Shown piece by piece: positions 23,869-34,590 of a stretch of 64,000 bases of DNA; positions within the stretch are counted from its first letter, which is position 1, and every line of letters begins with the position of its first letter. The translations under genes and the position numbers were made by a program. Below the pieces are notes generated by a model. It made no database searches. It worked only from the letters and a program-made list of their open reading frames with translations, and had not been told where the DNA came from. This DNA comes from Chrysemys picta bellii (lineage: Eukaryota > Chordata > Testudines > Emydidae). The stretch covers positions 38,749,583 to 38,813,582 of the forward strand of contig NC_088797.1 in NCBI RefSeq assembly GCF_011386835.1. Reading direction: 5' to 3'.

Positions 23869-24978
23869 ATTTAAGTTTTTACTAAAAGTGTTCCTATACA
23901 TTGATGCCCACAAAGTATGTACAACGGTCTCCATACTTACTGTAGTTTTACTTTTCCTGGGTCAGATTCTCACTTAGAGCCTGTGGCTATTGAAGTCAAT
24001 AGCAAAAATTCAACTGACTTTAGAGTGGTAGGATGAAGCCCTTACTCTGGCTGAGTACTACCTTCTCTGAAATCTCCGTGAAATCAATGAGACTACTTAA
24101 TGTGATTTAGGTACTACTCAGAGTAAGGAAGGGTGGCAGAACTGGACCTTACTCATGATTTAAATGATTGTAAATGCAAAAGATGCTAGAGTAAGCCTTG
24201 CTGACAAAACCAAAAGCTCAAGAAAAACAGATGAAAAATAAAACCTAAATGCAAAAAACATGACATCAGGCAACTGATAAAAGAATATCACTTGGAGAAT
24301 ACAAGACTGCAGATACACAGGCTTCAGCTATTGATGGAATCTCATTCCTAGTAACTACAATACCTGCAGAAACTGATCTGTCACTTTTGTTTAACAGAGC
24401 CCCAAAACACTTCCTAATCTGGCTAGTACTGTAGTGTCTGTCTTAATGCTCCACACAGCAGTGTTCTGTCTGAGAAGCAGCTGGAGCTGTACTGAGAATA
24501 CCTACCTGGATAAGTGCTGCTGGCTTCTCCCAGTGAGTGCTTAAAACCTAGTGTTTGTAAAGTGCAACTCGGCTATTGACAACTCCAGTAACTAACTGTA
24601 AGGATAATTAGGAAAGTTATCAATGGTATTTAATTAGTGTCACTGAATGATATCCATTTATAAACTATTAATTCCAGATTCAAACCTTTTCTGTTCTAAG
24701 CATATGAAAATAATGGGCTTCAGTGGGGTAGCCGTGTTAGTCTGTATCAGCAAAAACAATGAGGAGTCCTTGTGGCACCTTAGAGACTAACACATTTATT
24801 TGGGTATAAGCTTTCGTGGACTAAAACCCACTTCATCAGATGTATGGAGTGAAAAAAAACAGTAAGCAGACTATATATTATAGCACATGAAAAGATGGGA
24901 GTTGCCTTACCAAGGTGGGGGTCAGTGCTAACGAGCCAATTCAATTAAGGTGGAAGTGGCCTACCTTCTTGTCAACTA

Positions 24979-26050
24979 CAGTAAACTCCTCACTTAAAAT
25001 TGTCCCGCTTAACGCTGTTACGTTGTTATGTTGCTGATCAATTAGGGAACATACTCATTTAAAGTTGTGCAATGCTCCACTCTTACGTTGTTTGGCTGCC
25101 TGCTTTCTCCACAGCTGGTAGCCTCCCTACGCCCCCCTTCCCCACAGTGCCTCCCGCCTGCCGGCAGACTCCGCGGCTCAGCACCTTCCCTCCCCGCCCC
25201 CTGCCCGCAGCAATCAGCTGGCTTGCGGCGTTTTGGAGGCAGGAGGGAGGGGGAAGGAGCGAGGACTCGGCGCGCAGGCTCCCCCTCCCCTCCTCTGCCT
25301 CCCGAACGCGGCAAGCCAGCTGATTTCTCCTCCCTCCCACCCTCCTGGGGCAGTGAGGACTCAGCGCGCAGGCTCCCCCTCCTTCCTGCCGGTGGCAATC
25401 AGCTGGCTTGCGGCATTTGGGAGGTAGGGGGGAGGCACGCCGAGTCCTCGCTCCTCCCCCCTTCCTTCTGCCCGGGGCTATTAGCTGGCTTGCCACGTTC
25501 GGGAGGCAGGGGAAGCCTGCGCGCCGAGTCCTCGCTCCTTCCCCCTCCCTCCTGCTTCCAAAATGAGGCAAACCAGCTGATTGCCCTGGGCAGGAGGGAG
25601 GAGCGAGGACTCGGCACACCTCCCCCCTCCCTCCCCTGCCTCCTGCCGGCGGCAATCAGCTGGCTTGTGGCGTTTTGGAAGCAGGAGGGAGGGGGAGGAG
25701 CGAGGACTCGGCATGCCTCCCCCTCCCTCCCCTACGCAGCAATCAGCTTGTGGCGTTTAGAAGGGAAGGGAGGGAGGGGGGAGGAACCAGGACGCAGCGA
25801 GCGAAGTAAAGGTGGAGGAGGTGGGGAGAAGAGGCGGGTCAAGGGTGGGAGCTTGGGGGAAGGAATGGAATGGGTGGGCTGAAGGTTGAACTCCTGCCTC
25901 TGGTGTTTGCAGAGTAGGGGAAGCTTCCCAGGAACCTAACCCCCACCATTTACATTAATTCTTATGGGGAAATTGGATTCCCTTAACATCGTTTCACTTA
26001 AAGTCGCATTTTTCAGGAACATAACTACAACGTTAAGTGAGGAGTTACTG
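24979..26050. mobile_element. Tigger-like MITE with GC-rich core (1072 bp)
   Basis: Ends CAGTAAACTCCTCACTTAA and TTAAGTGAGGAGTTACTG are inverted repeats, flanked by TA at 24977-24978 and 26051-26052. The outer ~100 bp on each side are AT-rich; the middle is a GC-rich minisatellite. It has no transposase. It lies inside the Penelope-like copy, so it is younger. Confidence 0.85.
25090..25790. repeat. GC-rich minisatellite with unit in both orientations
   Basis: CAATCAGCTGGCTTG-type words recur at about 25214, 25317, 25396, 25480, 25570, 25650 and 25740, some inverted (AGCCAGCTGATT), separated by GAGCGAGGACTCGGC and CCCTCCCTCC segments. Spacing is about 80-105 bp. CpG is frequent compared with the surroundings. 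The long frames here (up to 271 codons) are by-products of this repetition. Confidence 0.75.
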
Positions 26051-26369
26051 TATTGGAAATGGGCCACCTTAATTGCATTGGCTTTGTTAGCACTACAAAA
26101 GTAATTTTCCCTCCCTTGGTATTCACCCCTTCTTGTCAACTGTTGAGAATAGGCCACTTCCACTTTAATTGAATTGGCTCGTTAGCACTGACTCCCCACT
26201 TGGTAAGGCAACTCCCATCTTTTCATGTGCTATAATATATATTGCTTACTGTTTTTTTCACTCCATGCATCTGATGAAGTGGGTTTTAGCCCACAAAAGC
26301 TTATGTCCAAATAAATTTGTTAGTCTCCAAGTTGCCACAAGGACTCCTCGTTGTTTTTATGAAAATAAT

Positions 26370-27435
26370 AGTCTCTCATACTATCAAACTGTGATTACAG
26401 CTAGTATAGACAGCTAATGTGGCACAGTGACGTAAAATGTTTAAGCTGCAAACTATGAAATAACACAGATAAAGTGTTAGATCAAATGTCTATTTCATAT
26501 TACTTTATATAATAGAGTTACTTATATTAAAACAAATTCTTAATTTTAACAAAGTGGTTTTCTTGTTTCATTCTTTGGATTTAGTATCTGACAGATGCCA
26601 ATAACTAAGGTAATATTTGATATCCTAACAAATTTCAAAAAGAAGCCGATGGGTCACATAATTGTTTTCTTTTCTTTGTATTAAAAAGGAAAATAAGTGC
26701 TACAGGACCTGAAGCTTCCAGTGGAGCTGGAACTGAGAAGAGGAGACAGGAAGCACTAGTATATTCGTCAGGAGATGCTTATGATGATATATTTGCCTTG
26801 TACCCAATTCACTTCTATTGAGGGCAGAGGTTCCTATCTTGTGGTACACAGAGAGCTGACTAATTATGTGGTGCTCACTCTTTCTTTCCAGCAGAGAAGC
26901 AGCAGTAGAGATACAAGGGGAGATTGAAATGAAGAGCAAAATTAGATAGTGTCTTCATTTTTACAAGGATGAAACATCTTATTGAACCAGAATTGTATAA
27001 TCAGTTTCCCGTGTAAGCAATTGACATAGTTGCCATACAGTTGTTGTCATGAATAGGAAAGGGGGAGGCCCTCAAGACAGCAAATGGTAAGGAAGTTAGC
27101 CCACCATCTATTAAGATGTGGACCACAACATGAAAAAGTTTAAGGAGTTCTGATTCATGGAATAATTCTGTTTTGGAGGGATGGGGATTGAGACAGTCAA
27201 CTGAACTTCTCAGTTGAAAAATGTTGCACAATACTTCACTTTCAACAGAATTCAGCTGGAGAAATTTGAAACTATTAGATTTGCTGCTGTAGCTCTGAAT
27301 GAGGTTGGTATTACATGCCTCTCCAGCTATCAGACAACAACCTCAGCCGACAACATCTTCTTAAAGCCACAATGGACAGCAACTAAATGTGAAATATGCC
27401 AACAGCCCAATCATAAGAATGTAAAGTCTAGAATG
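26370..27435. other. No gene recognised
   Basis: AT-rich sequence with short frames only (up to 79 codons); no recognisable domain or repeat. Confidence 0.4.
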
Positions 27436-27685
27436 TAGGTCTACACAGCAATTAGACATCTATGGCTGGCCCGTGCCAGTTGACTTAAAAGCCCCTTAGC
27501 CTGACCCCAGGAGCCTAAGTGCGGTTTAGACTCTTGGGCTGCAGCCCAAGCTTTGGGACCCTTCCATCTCACAGGGTCCTAGAGCCCAGGCTCCAACCCA
27601 AACATCTACACCACAATTAAACAGTACCAAATCAGCTGGCATGCACAAGCTGCATGTTTTTAATTGCAGCGTAGACATAACCTAA
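27436..27685. mobile_element. GTCTACAC-type MITE, about 250 bp
   Basis: TAGGTCTACACAGCAATTA at the left matches TAATTGCAGCGTAGACATAACC-type sequence at the right as inverted repeats. The centre has a second palindrome around GGGCTGCAGCCC. Harbinger-like by its ends; target duplication not resolved. Confidence 0.65.
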
Positions 27686-28574
27686 AATGCTCACAGAGTA
27701 TTGGTGTTAGCTTTATAGTTGCCACAGCCCATGAGAAAAATAATGTATCCGCATGTTACAGAGAATGTATGAATATAAGAAATGTATAGCTTCCTACTAG
27801 CCCTCAGTCATTACAAGAGAGAGAGAGAGGACAGAGGGAAAGTTTCCCTAGTGATACCTTGAGTATCATTATACAGATAACTATTAGCAATCAGAATATT
27901 ATTCTCCCTTTCTGCCTATTAGCATCAGAGAGTCTTAAATATATTGTGCATACAATTTAATATGCCATTTTAGAACAGCAGCTGCTAGGTCCACATCTTT
28001 TCCCTTTGCCTGAATCCTTTATTTGTTTAAATAATTATCTACAGCTGTTTAACTCTTCATTTCATTTACCTCCTTTTTGGTGTAGTAGTGTATTCTTATT
28101 AATTTCTTTCAAACTAATAGTATATACTCTTTCTACTGCATCTCTTTTATACATTTTCTAAATGAGGTTTTGCATTTTATTCTCTCCTATTTCCTTAAAG
28201 GCAGCAAGTTATGATACTGTTTTCTCCCTTTAAAGGCAGTACCCTTCCATTATCCCCAGTTTCCAGAAGCATTATAATTATAATTTTTAAAAACGTTCTC
28301 AGCCATGACTGTGTGCCTCAGGTTATGTAATGCTGCTATTTTCATGCAAGTCTGAATTTTTAGCAGAACTGCCTCTGACCTGGTTAAAAATGACATCAAT
28401 GACACAAAAAAGGCTTCCCAAAAGGTACACTCTTTTATTTTTCTGCACTATCTTACATGTGAGCTGCATGGTACCAAAGACATTGGCCCTCATCAGCTAA
28501 ACCCCATTCATTCAATAAATAGAGTTCTAGCTGGCAAGTCTTACTCACAATAACTCCATTCAGGAGCTGCATAT
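27686..28574. other. No gene recognised
   Basis: AT-rich with a (GA)n run at about 27813-27828. No repeat or exon recognised. Confidence 0.4.
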
Positions 28575-28722
28575 AGAGTCATAGATTCCAAGGCCAGAAG
28601 GGCTCATTGTGATCATCTAATCTGACCTCTTGTATACCATAGGCCATAGAACCTTCCCAAAATAATTCCTAGAGCAGATCTTTTAGAAAAACATCCAAAC
28701 TTGATTTAACAATAGTATGTTG
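28575..28722 (-). mobile_element. CR1 3' end fragment
   Basis: Contains ATAGATTCCAAGGCCAGAAG, TGTGATCATCTAATCTGACC and AACATCCAAACTTGATTTAA, the classic 3' end of a reptile CR1 in antisense. About 150 bp survive. Confidence 0.85.
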
Positions 28723-29437
28723 GTGACAATGGGGTCATTTCCTTTATGTCTGACAAATAGGGTAGAAGTATATGGGAAATCAGACACACACTGCTGAATC
28801 AAGTATAAAATATGTAAATAGCTTTTTTGTTTTCATAAATAAATTTAGTCAAAGTACATTTTTAGATGCATGAGTTATTGAAATTAAAAATAATTTTAGT
28901 TAAAGTTAGTTTTTGGAGAAATGCGTTTTTATTTAAGCTCCAGTTTCGCCAGTGTCATTAAAGTTAAGTTGAATTTTGCAATTAAAACAAGGATTCAATC
29001 TTTGTTATATATGAAAATGTAGCACATCTTCTGCTAAAGTAGAAAACATACTCTCTGAATATAGAATGTTTTTTCTGAGAGTATACAGTAAATCCATTAA
29101 TGGGTTTAGAAGTTAAAATTAATTAAAAATGGGTCCTTTAAGAAATTTATCATCTAGTCTCAAAACCTTTTCTTCCCTATTATCTCAATAATGGAGTAAC
29201 ACAGACTCTTCAAACTCTTAAGTTGTTAAAATTACTGAAGTCTTGTACATAAGGGTGTTTTTTTTTAAGGATTAATTACCATTTTATCCCATTATCCTTC
29301 ACAATAAAAAGTTTCTCTGTCTGCAGTGGTTGAAGAATAATTTTATATAGAAGATTTTATGGAGAACTTCCATTTTGCAAAACAGCTGTCATCTCCCATT
29401 GTTCTCAAAGGTTCCAGGGACTTGTGTACATGTTTCA
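28723..29437. other. No gene recognised
   Basis: Strongly AT-rich; nothing recognised. Confidence 0.4.
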
Positions 29438-29647
29438 TTAGTCCACACTAGAGGGGTGTCAATTCTAGTTCATGCTAGCATGTTGTGCACTAACTGTTTG
29501 TAACAGTACTACATCAGCACACACTAGGGAACTTGTAGCGCACGTCAGCAGGGTCCACATAGGCCAGTTAGTTTATTACATGCCATTGCAGTCTAGAATT
29601 TACACACTATTGGTGTGGAGTAATGCACTGTGTAGACAAGCCTTAAG
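29438..29647. mobile_element. Chompy/Harbinger-like MITE, about 210 bp
   Basis: TTAGTCCACACTAGAG at the left and GTGTAGACAAGCCTTAA at the right are the two ends of a Chompy-like MITE. The inside is noncoding, with imperfect inverted words (CTAGCATG, TAGTGTGTGC). A GTGCGCGCAC-type microsatellite follows at 29916-29942. Confidence 0.65.
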
Positions 29648-30057
29648 TGTTTTCCTCTCTGCCTCCAGACAAGAATGGGGCCTACCAACTTCTCTTTGGA
29701 CAGCTTGACTTCCCTCTCTTGAGAACAATGGGAAACGGTGGCCATTTTGAAAAAAACTGCAATTATTAATGAGCTGCTCTGAAGGTGAACATTTTATGCA
29801 TCGATCTCTGCTGAAAAATAAACTTTGCCATTATTTTTCATAACTGCAAAATGTCCATGAATCCTACTCATTGCTTTAGCCCAATACAATCAGGAAAACA
29901 GGGGATGGGGAAACATGTGTGTGTGTGTGCGTGCGCGCACATTTACATAAAGGGAAACACAGAAGGTGCAAAAGGGATGGGGAAACAAGATTAGCATGGA
30001 AGGTAATATGCAGTGCAAGAGGCAGGAGTTATTTGGCAAGCAGGAGGAAGGGGAAAC

Positions 30058-30585
30058 TGAGCTAGTTGGAAAATATCCCATCCCCGTGATGGAAAATGTT
30101 GAAAAAATGGTTTTTCAGCAAAAATTCAAATACTGAAATATTCTGGCCAAATCGCATAATGTATGGTGCCTTATGGGAGTTGTTGTTCAGGTACCTCATG
30201 CTCCCATTCTCCACTACAGGCTGGGCTTCCTGGTTGAATGACATCTCTTATGATGCAACTGCCTCCCATCACCAAGAGGAGAGACCAGTGCATCATGGGA
30301 GCCAGTTTGTGGTGTATAAAGGGAGATGCACTCCAACAATGGAGTCTAGCCCACAGAGCAGAATGGGGAAATGAGGCAACTGAACTACAGCTCCCAGGAG
30401 GCATAGAAGGAGCATATCCAAATTGAAATGTTTTGCTTTTTATATTTCAGTTTTCAGGCTTTCATTTTTTAGTGAAAAATCAAATTTTTCTGTGAAAAGC
30501 AAACACTTTTAGTGAAAAATTACATTTAATTGAACAGTCAATTTTACATTGAAAACAGTTTCAATGGAAATTTTACAATCAACCC
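30058..30585. mobile_element. AT-rich palindromic MITE, family member 2
   Basis: Starts GAGCTAGTTGGAAAATATC and ends AATGGAAATTTTACAATCAACC, with AT-rich arms like those at 23469 and 61217. The middle (30160-30415) is a separate imperfect palindrome with CTTATGGGAGTTGTTGTTCAG on one side and GAACTACAGCTCCCAGGAGG on the other. Confidence 0.5.
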
Positions 30586-31250
30586 TTCTGCAAATCTAAT
30601 TTAATTAGTCAGAATGATCTAGCTGCCGGGTGCTACTCCAGAGTAGCATAAATCAGCCAGAATGTAATAGTGAATCTGGCCATAAAAGCTGAAAATGTAT
30701 TTAAGGTAGAGGGTAGAATTTTCAAAAAAATGCGTAAGTGACATAGAAGGCTAATAGAACTTGTGCTCCTAGGTACTTTTGAAAAATCATTCATTAACAC
30801 TTCATATCTTCAAATCATTCAAATATCACATGCTAACAGTCTCTTTTAGTTTCCTATTTAGTGTTCATGTATTAAATTTTTAATTAAAAACCCAAGGCCA
30901 TTCCCCAGGCAAAGTCTATTTTAAGAGAGAAGTAACAGAGTACATACCAGTAATTGAGAATAAAATATATTGCAAAGATTTTGTAATTATCCCAAACTTA
31001 AGTGTTATTAATATAAGAAATTTAAACTTATGATTCTTCTTTTGAGAGCTACTCAGTTTTTGTCTGTCCCAGAGTTAGTCAGAGACGCACTCGATTTAAT
31101 GTCTGCGTGAGTCAGCATCTCCCCACAAGTTCCTTGAGTCGGACATTGTATCATATGTACCCATATGCCTTTGTCAACATAACTGGGTTTTTCCCCACCA
31201 CCAGAGGATTTAAAGTAAGGGCAGGTACTTGCAGAAGAAATGCTTTCTAA
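30586..31250. other. No gene recognised
   Basis: AT-rich sequence; no repeat or exon recognised. Confidence 0.4.
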
Positions 31251-31926
31251 GAGTATGTCTACACTTGGAGCTGGGGGTGTGATTTCCAGCTCAAGGAGCC
31301 AGGCCCACACTAGCTCAGATCAAACTCGCATGCTAAAAATAGAATGTAGCCACAGGCAGTGTGATCAGCAGGAGGGACGAGCCACTCCAAGTACGGATGC
31401 ATCCAAGACCATGGGCACCAACTCCATGGGTGCTCCGGTGAAAAATTGAGCACCCACGGGGAAAAATTAGTGGGTGCCCTGCACTCACCAGCAACCAAGC
31501 TCCCCTCACCCCTCACTCCACTTCCCCCCCAAGCGTGCCGTTTCCCTGCTCCTCCTGCCTACTACCCAGTGCTTCCCGCCGCCAAACAGCTGTTTGGGGG
31601 TGCTTAGGACTTTCCAGGAGGGAGGGGGAAGAGCGGGGACACGGCACGCTCAGGGGAGGAGGTGGAGAAGAGGCGGGGCAGAGACTTGGGAGAAGGGGGT
31701 GGGAACTTTGGGGAAGGTGTGGAATGGGGATGGGGCAAGGGCGGGGCAGGGGCAGAGCCAGGGGTTGGGGTGGGGTCAAGCACCCATTGGGAACAGTGGA
31801 AGTTGGCGCCTATGTCCAAGACCATAGGCACATACTCAGTGAAGCTAGCCCCTTCTGCTGCTTGTGTTACCTTTGCTATCAGAGCTAGCATGAATGTGTC
31901 TCCTCCATCTGGGACTCACACCCTAA
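31251..31926. mobile_element. GTCTACAC-type MITE interrupted by a hAT MITE
   Basis: GAGTATGTCTACACTTGGAG opens the left side; GGGGTGTGATTTCCAGCTC and CACTAGCTC on the left are mirrored by GAGCTAGCATG and GGGACTCACACCC on the right. The distal GTAGACATA end is missing on the right, so it is truncated. A hAT MITE occupies 31410-31814. Confidence 0.6.
31410..31814 (+). mobile_element. hAT MITE, 405 bp
   Basis: Ends CATGGGCACCAACTCCA and TGGAAGTTGGCGCCTATG are inverted repeats. Both flanks are exactly TCCAAGAC (31402-31409 and 31815-31822). The interior is G-rich on its right half (GGGCAGGGGCAGAGCC) and noncoding. The perfect duplication suggests a fairly recent insertion into the surrounding MITE. 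Confidence 0.9.
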
Positions 31927-32573
31927 AAGCAGGAGTGCTAATTCCAATCATCATCCATAAAAAAATTGAAAAATAGAGATCTTTTAAAACTAAACTAGAA
32001 AGCCCATGTTCAAATAAGTACTTACAAATACATTTTTAAATGACCCACAGTTTATTCATGCTAATCCTAGCAATTCATTGCCAGACAAAACTACACCAAC
32101 AAAAATGGAGGCACAGTCTGAAAATCAGGTTGCCAGATATCAAATAGCAAGTGTTATAAAAACACCTTGAATGCACTGTTGTATGTTATATAAAGATGAA
32201 AATGAATTTAATGCAGTAAACCAGTTTATAAAATAGGTCCCTTTCTCCATATTGACTCAATTGTACTCTTCCTTAATACATTTTTATTTGTTCTAAGACA
32301 GCACATTTTCACTGCTTTAAGTACTCTCTTGATAATTGCATAATTACACAATTTTGTGGTACTAGCTGTTAAATACAGGGAATATTTTAGCAACACTAAT
32401 GTGAAAAAATCATGAAATATAGCTACCTAATTTATTAAAGTAAACATGTTTTAAACTTCCACTTGCTTTTGCAATGAGGGAAAGGCAACAGAGTTGGTGA
32501 AATAAATATAGCATTTGCCATAATCTGCAACAGAAATACAGGACACATGCAGCAGAATTTTTCTGAAAAGCAG
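31927..32573. other. No gene recognised
   Basis: AT-rich sequence; nothing recognised. Confidence 0.4.
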
Positions 32574-32581
32574 CTCAACCT

Positions 32582-33690
32582 TAGGGTTACCATTCGTCTG
32601 GATTCCCCCGGACATGTCCGGCTTTTTAAGCTAAAAATAGCGTCCGGGGGGAATTTGTAAATGTCCGGACTTCCCCCTTCCCCATGCAGAGCACGCGCGG
32701 CTAACAGGGCAGCCGGCCGGATGGTGCCACTTACATGGGGCTCCGACAGCCAGAGAGGGCTCCTCCTCCCCCCCCCCGCAGCAGAAATCACTCCCTCCCT
32801 CCCTCTCTCCATTCGCAGATCGGCTCCGGCAGTCTGGAGCTCCTCCCCCACTGCTGCCCAGCGTGCCGACGAGTCAGGCAGTTGCTGAGCAAGTTCACCA
32901 AGACATTAGGCGAAGAAAGGCCAACAACAAGGGAGCCAGGGGGTCGGAGAAGGGGCAGGGAGGTTCTGGAGGGGGCAGTCAAGAGACGGGGGGGACGGGG
33001 GAGGAGGGTCGGGAGTTCGGGGGGGGGCTTTCTGGGGGTGTGGATAAGGTTTTGGGCAGTCAGGGTACAGGTAGGGTCCTGGGGGGCATTTGGGGGGGGG
33101 GTCTTAGGAGGGGGCAGTTAGGGGACAAGGAACAGGGAGGCTTAGGTAGGGGGTGGGGTTCTGGACGGCAGTTAGGAGCAGGGGTCCCAGGAGGGGGCAG
33201 TCAGGGGACAAGGAGCGGGGGGGGCTGTCAGGGGGCAGGAGTGGGGAGAGGGATTGGAGCAGTCAGGGGACAGGGAGCAGAGGGGTTTAGATGGGTCGGG
33301 AGTTTTGGGGGGGGCTGTCAGGGGGTGGAGAGTGGTTGGATGGGGCATGGGAGTCCCAGGGGTCTGTCTGGGGGTGGGGGTGTGGATAAGGGTTGGGGCA
33401 GTCAGGGTACAGGTAGGGGGTAGAGTCCTAGGGGGCCAGTTAGGATGGGGGGAGGGTCTCTGGAGGGGGCAGTCAGGGGACAAGAGGCAGGGAGTCTTAG
33501 GTAGGGGGTGGAGTCCTGGGGGGCAGTTAGGGGCAGGGGTCCCAGGAGGGGGCAAGTCAGGGGACAAGGAGCGGGGGGAGGGTTGGGGGTTCTGAGGGGG
33601 GAAGTGGGAGGGGCAAGGGCGGGGCTAGGGCAGGACAGGGGCGGGGCTCCTCCCGTCCTCTTTTTTGCTTGCTGGATTATGGTAACCCTA
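32582..33690. mobile_element. hAT MITE with G-rich core, 1109 bp
   Basis: Ends TAGGGTTACCATTCGTCTGG and ATTATGGTAACCCTA are inverted at the outermost 14 bases. Both flanks are exactly CTCAACCT (32574-32581 and 33691-33698), an 8-bp hAT duplication. The left 80 bp hold a second small palindrome around TCCGG. The rest is a GC-rich then G-rich array. No transposase; long frames on either strand are compositional. Confidence 0.88.
32990..33620. repeat. G-rich minisatellite with a ~345-bp higher-order repeat
   Basis: Short units such as GGGGGCAGTCAGGGGACA recur many times. Longer phrases repeat at a distance of about 340-355 bp: GTGTGGATAAGG..GGGCAGTCAGGGTACAGGTAGGG near 33038 and 33380, and GGCAGTTAGG.GCAGGGGTCCCAGG near 33168 and 33522. 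Runs of four or more G are dense on the + strand, so quadruplex formation is plausible. Confidence 0.75.
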
Positions 33691-33798
33691 CTCAACCTCA
33701 AGAGAGCATTCCAACCAATCAGAGGGATTAAGTAGTCAGCAAGGTTCATTAAGTACATGTGGCCTTGGAGAATAACTGCAGAGAAGAACCAGCTAGAG

Positions 33799-34019
33799 CA
33801 GGGGTTCTCAAACTGGAGGTCGTAACCCCTCAGGGGGTTGTGAGGTTATTACAGGGGGGGTCACGAGCTGTCAACCTCCACCCCAAACCCTGCTTTGCCT
33901 CCAGCATTTATAATGGTATTAAATATATAAAAAAGTGTTTTTAATTTATAAGGGGGGTGTCACACTCAGAGACTTGCTATGTGAAAGGGGTCACCAGTAA
34001 AAAAGTTTGAGAACCACTG
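33799..34019 (+). mobile_element. hAT MITE, 221 bp
   Basis: Ends CAGGGGTTCTCAAACT and AGTTTGAGAACCACTG are inverted repeats. Both flanks are exactly AGCTAGAG (33791-33798 and 34020-34027). The interior is noncoding. The ends resemble those of the hAT-derived unit starting at 36787. Confidence 0.93.
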
Positions 34020-34481
34020 AGCTAGAGACTCCTGCCAGTAGGAGCAGAAGCAGCCAAAGCAGGGACTTGGGTGGGGGGGAGGGAAAGAGAGGGTAAAATG
34101 GGACTCAATCAGCCCACCATTGTGCAAAGGAAACCCACCCACACATAGGGGGCACTAGGATCCCCCATACCTAGTGATGCCTCCATACCTAGCCTCCAAG
34201 GGGCCTTTGGAAAAAAAACTGTAGAGAGGGACCAGCCAGAAACTCCACAGAAAAAGTAGAAACCGCTCAAGTAGGATGTTTAGAGAACTTTCTACAGTTT
34301 TGACTAGATTTTCACTGCCCTCTCGCTCTTCCCTGCCCTTTCCCCCCTTCCTACTTTCCCTTCAGCAAATCCCCTCCTAGGTAAAACCCAGCCATTCTCC
34401 CCATAACAAATTGTTTTTGCCACCATCACATAGTTCGCTCTGCTCGTGTGTTCTACTCCTTCCCCACACTGCATCTGTCTT

Positions 34482-34590
34482 GTCTATTTAGACTATAAGC
34501 ACTTCAGGGTAGGGACCATCTACTAGTCTCTGTTTGTTCAGTGCCTAGCACAATAGGGTCCTAATAAACATAATTATTAGTAATAACAAC
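34482..34590 (+). mobile_element. L2/MIR-type 3' tail
   Basis: GACTATAAGCACTTCAGGGTAGGGACC followed by TCAGTGCCTAGCACAATAGG and CCTAATAAACATAATTATT matches the conserved L2 tail, also carried by MIR SINEs. Only about 110 bp is recognisable. Confidence 0.7.

Larger units (their letters stand above)
24715..26357. mobile_element. Palindromic Penelope-like element copy 1, split by a MITE
   Basis: The left arm carries GTAGCCGTGTTAGTCTGTATC, CTTAGAGACTAACA and TAAGCTTTCGTGG; the right arm carries the reverse complements (CCACAAAAGCTTATG, TTTGTTAGTCTCCAAG). This sequence is a very common reptile repeat that I recognise as the end of a Penelope-like element. Arms of roughly 280 bp are inverted around a short central spacer. 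Both outer flanks are TATGAAAATAAT (24703-24714 and 26358-26369), a 12-bp duplication, pointing to insertion by reverse transcription. A Tigger-like MITE occupies 24979-26050. Confidence 0.75.

Noticed and set aside
25067..25882. 271-codon open frame, the longest GC-rich frame on the + strand
   Set aside because: It lies entirely in the minisatellite of a Tigger-like MITE; the antisense strand is also open over the same bases, and the translation is a low-complexity repeat.
32863..33423. 186-codon glycine-rich open frame
   Set aside because: It is produced by the G-rich array inside the hAT MITE; no start context, domain or intron signals support a gene.
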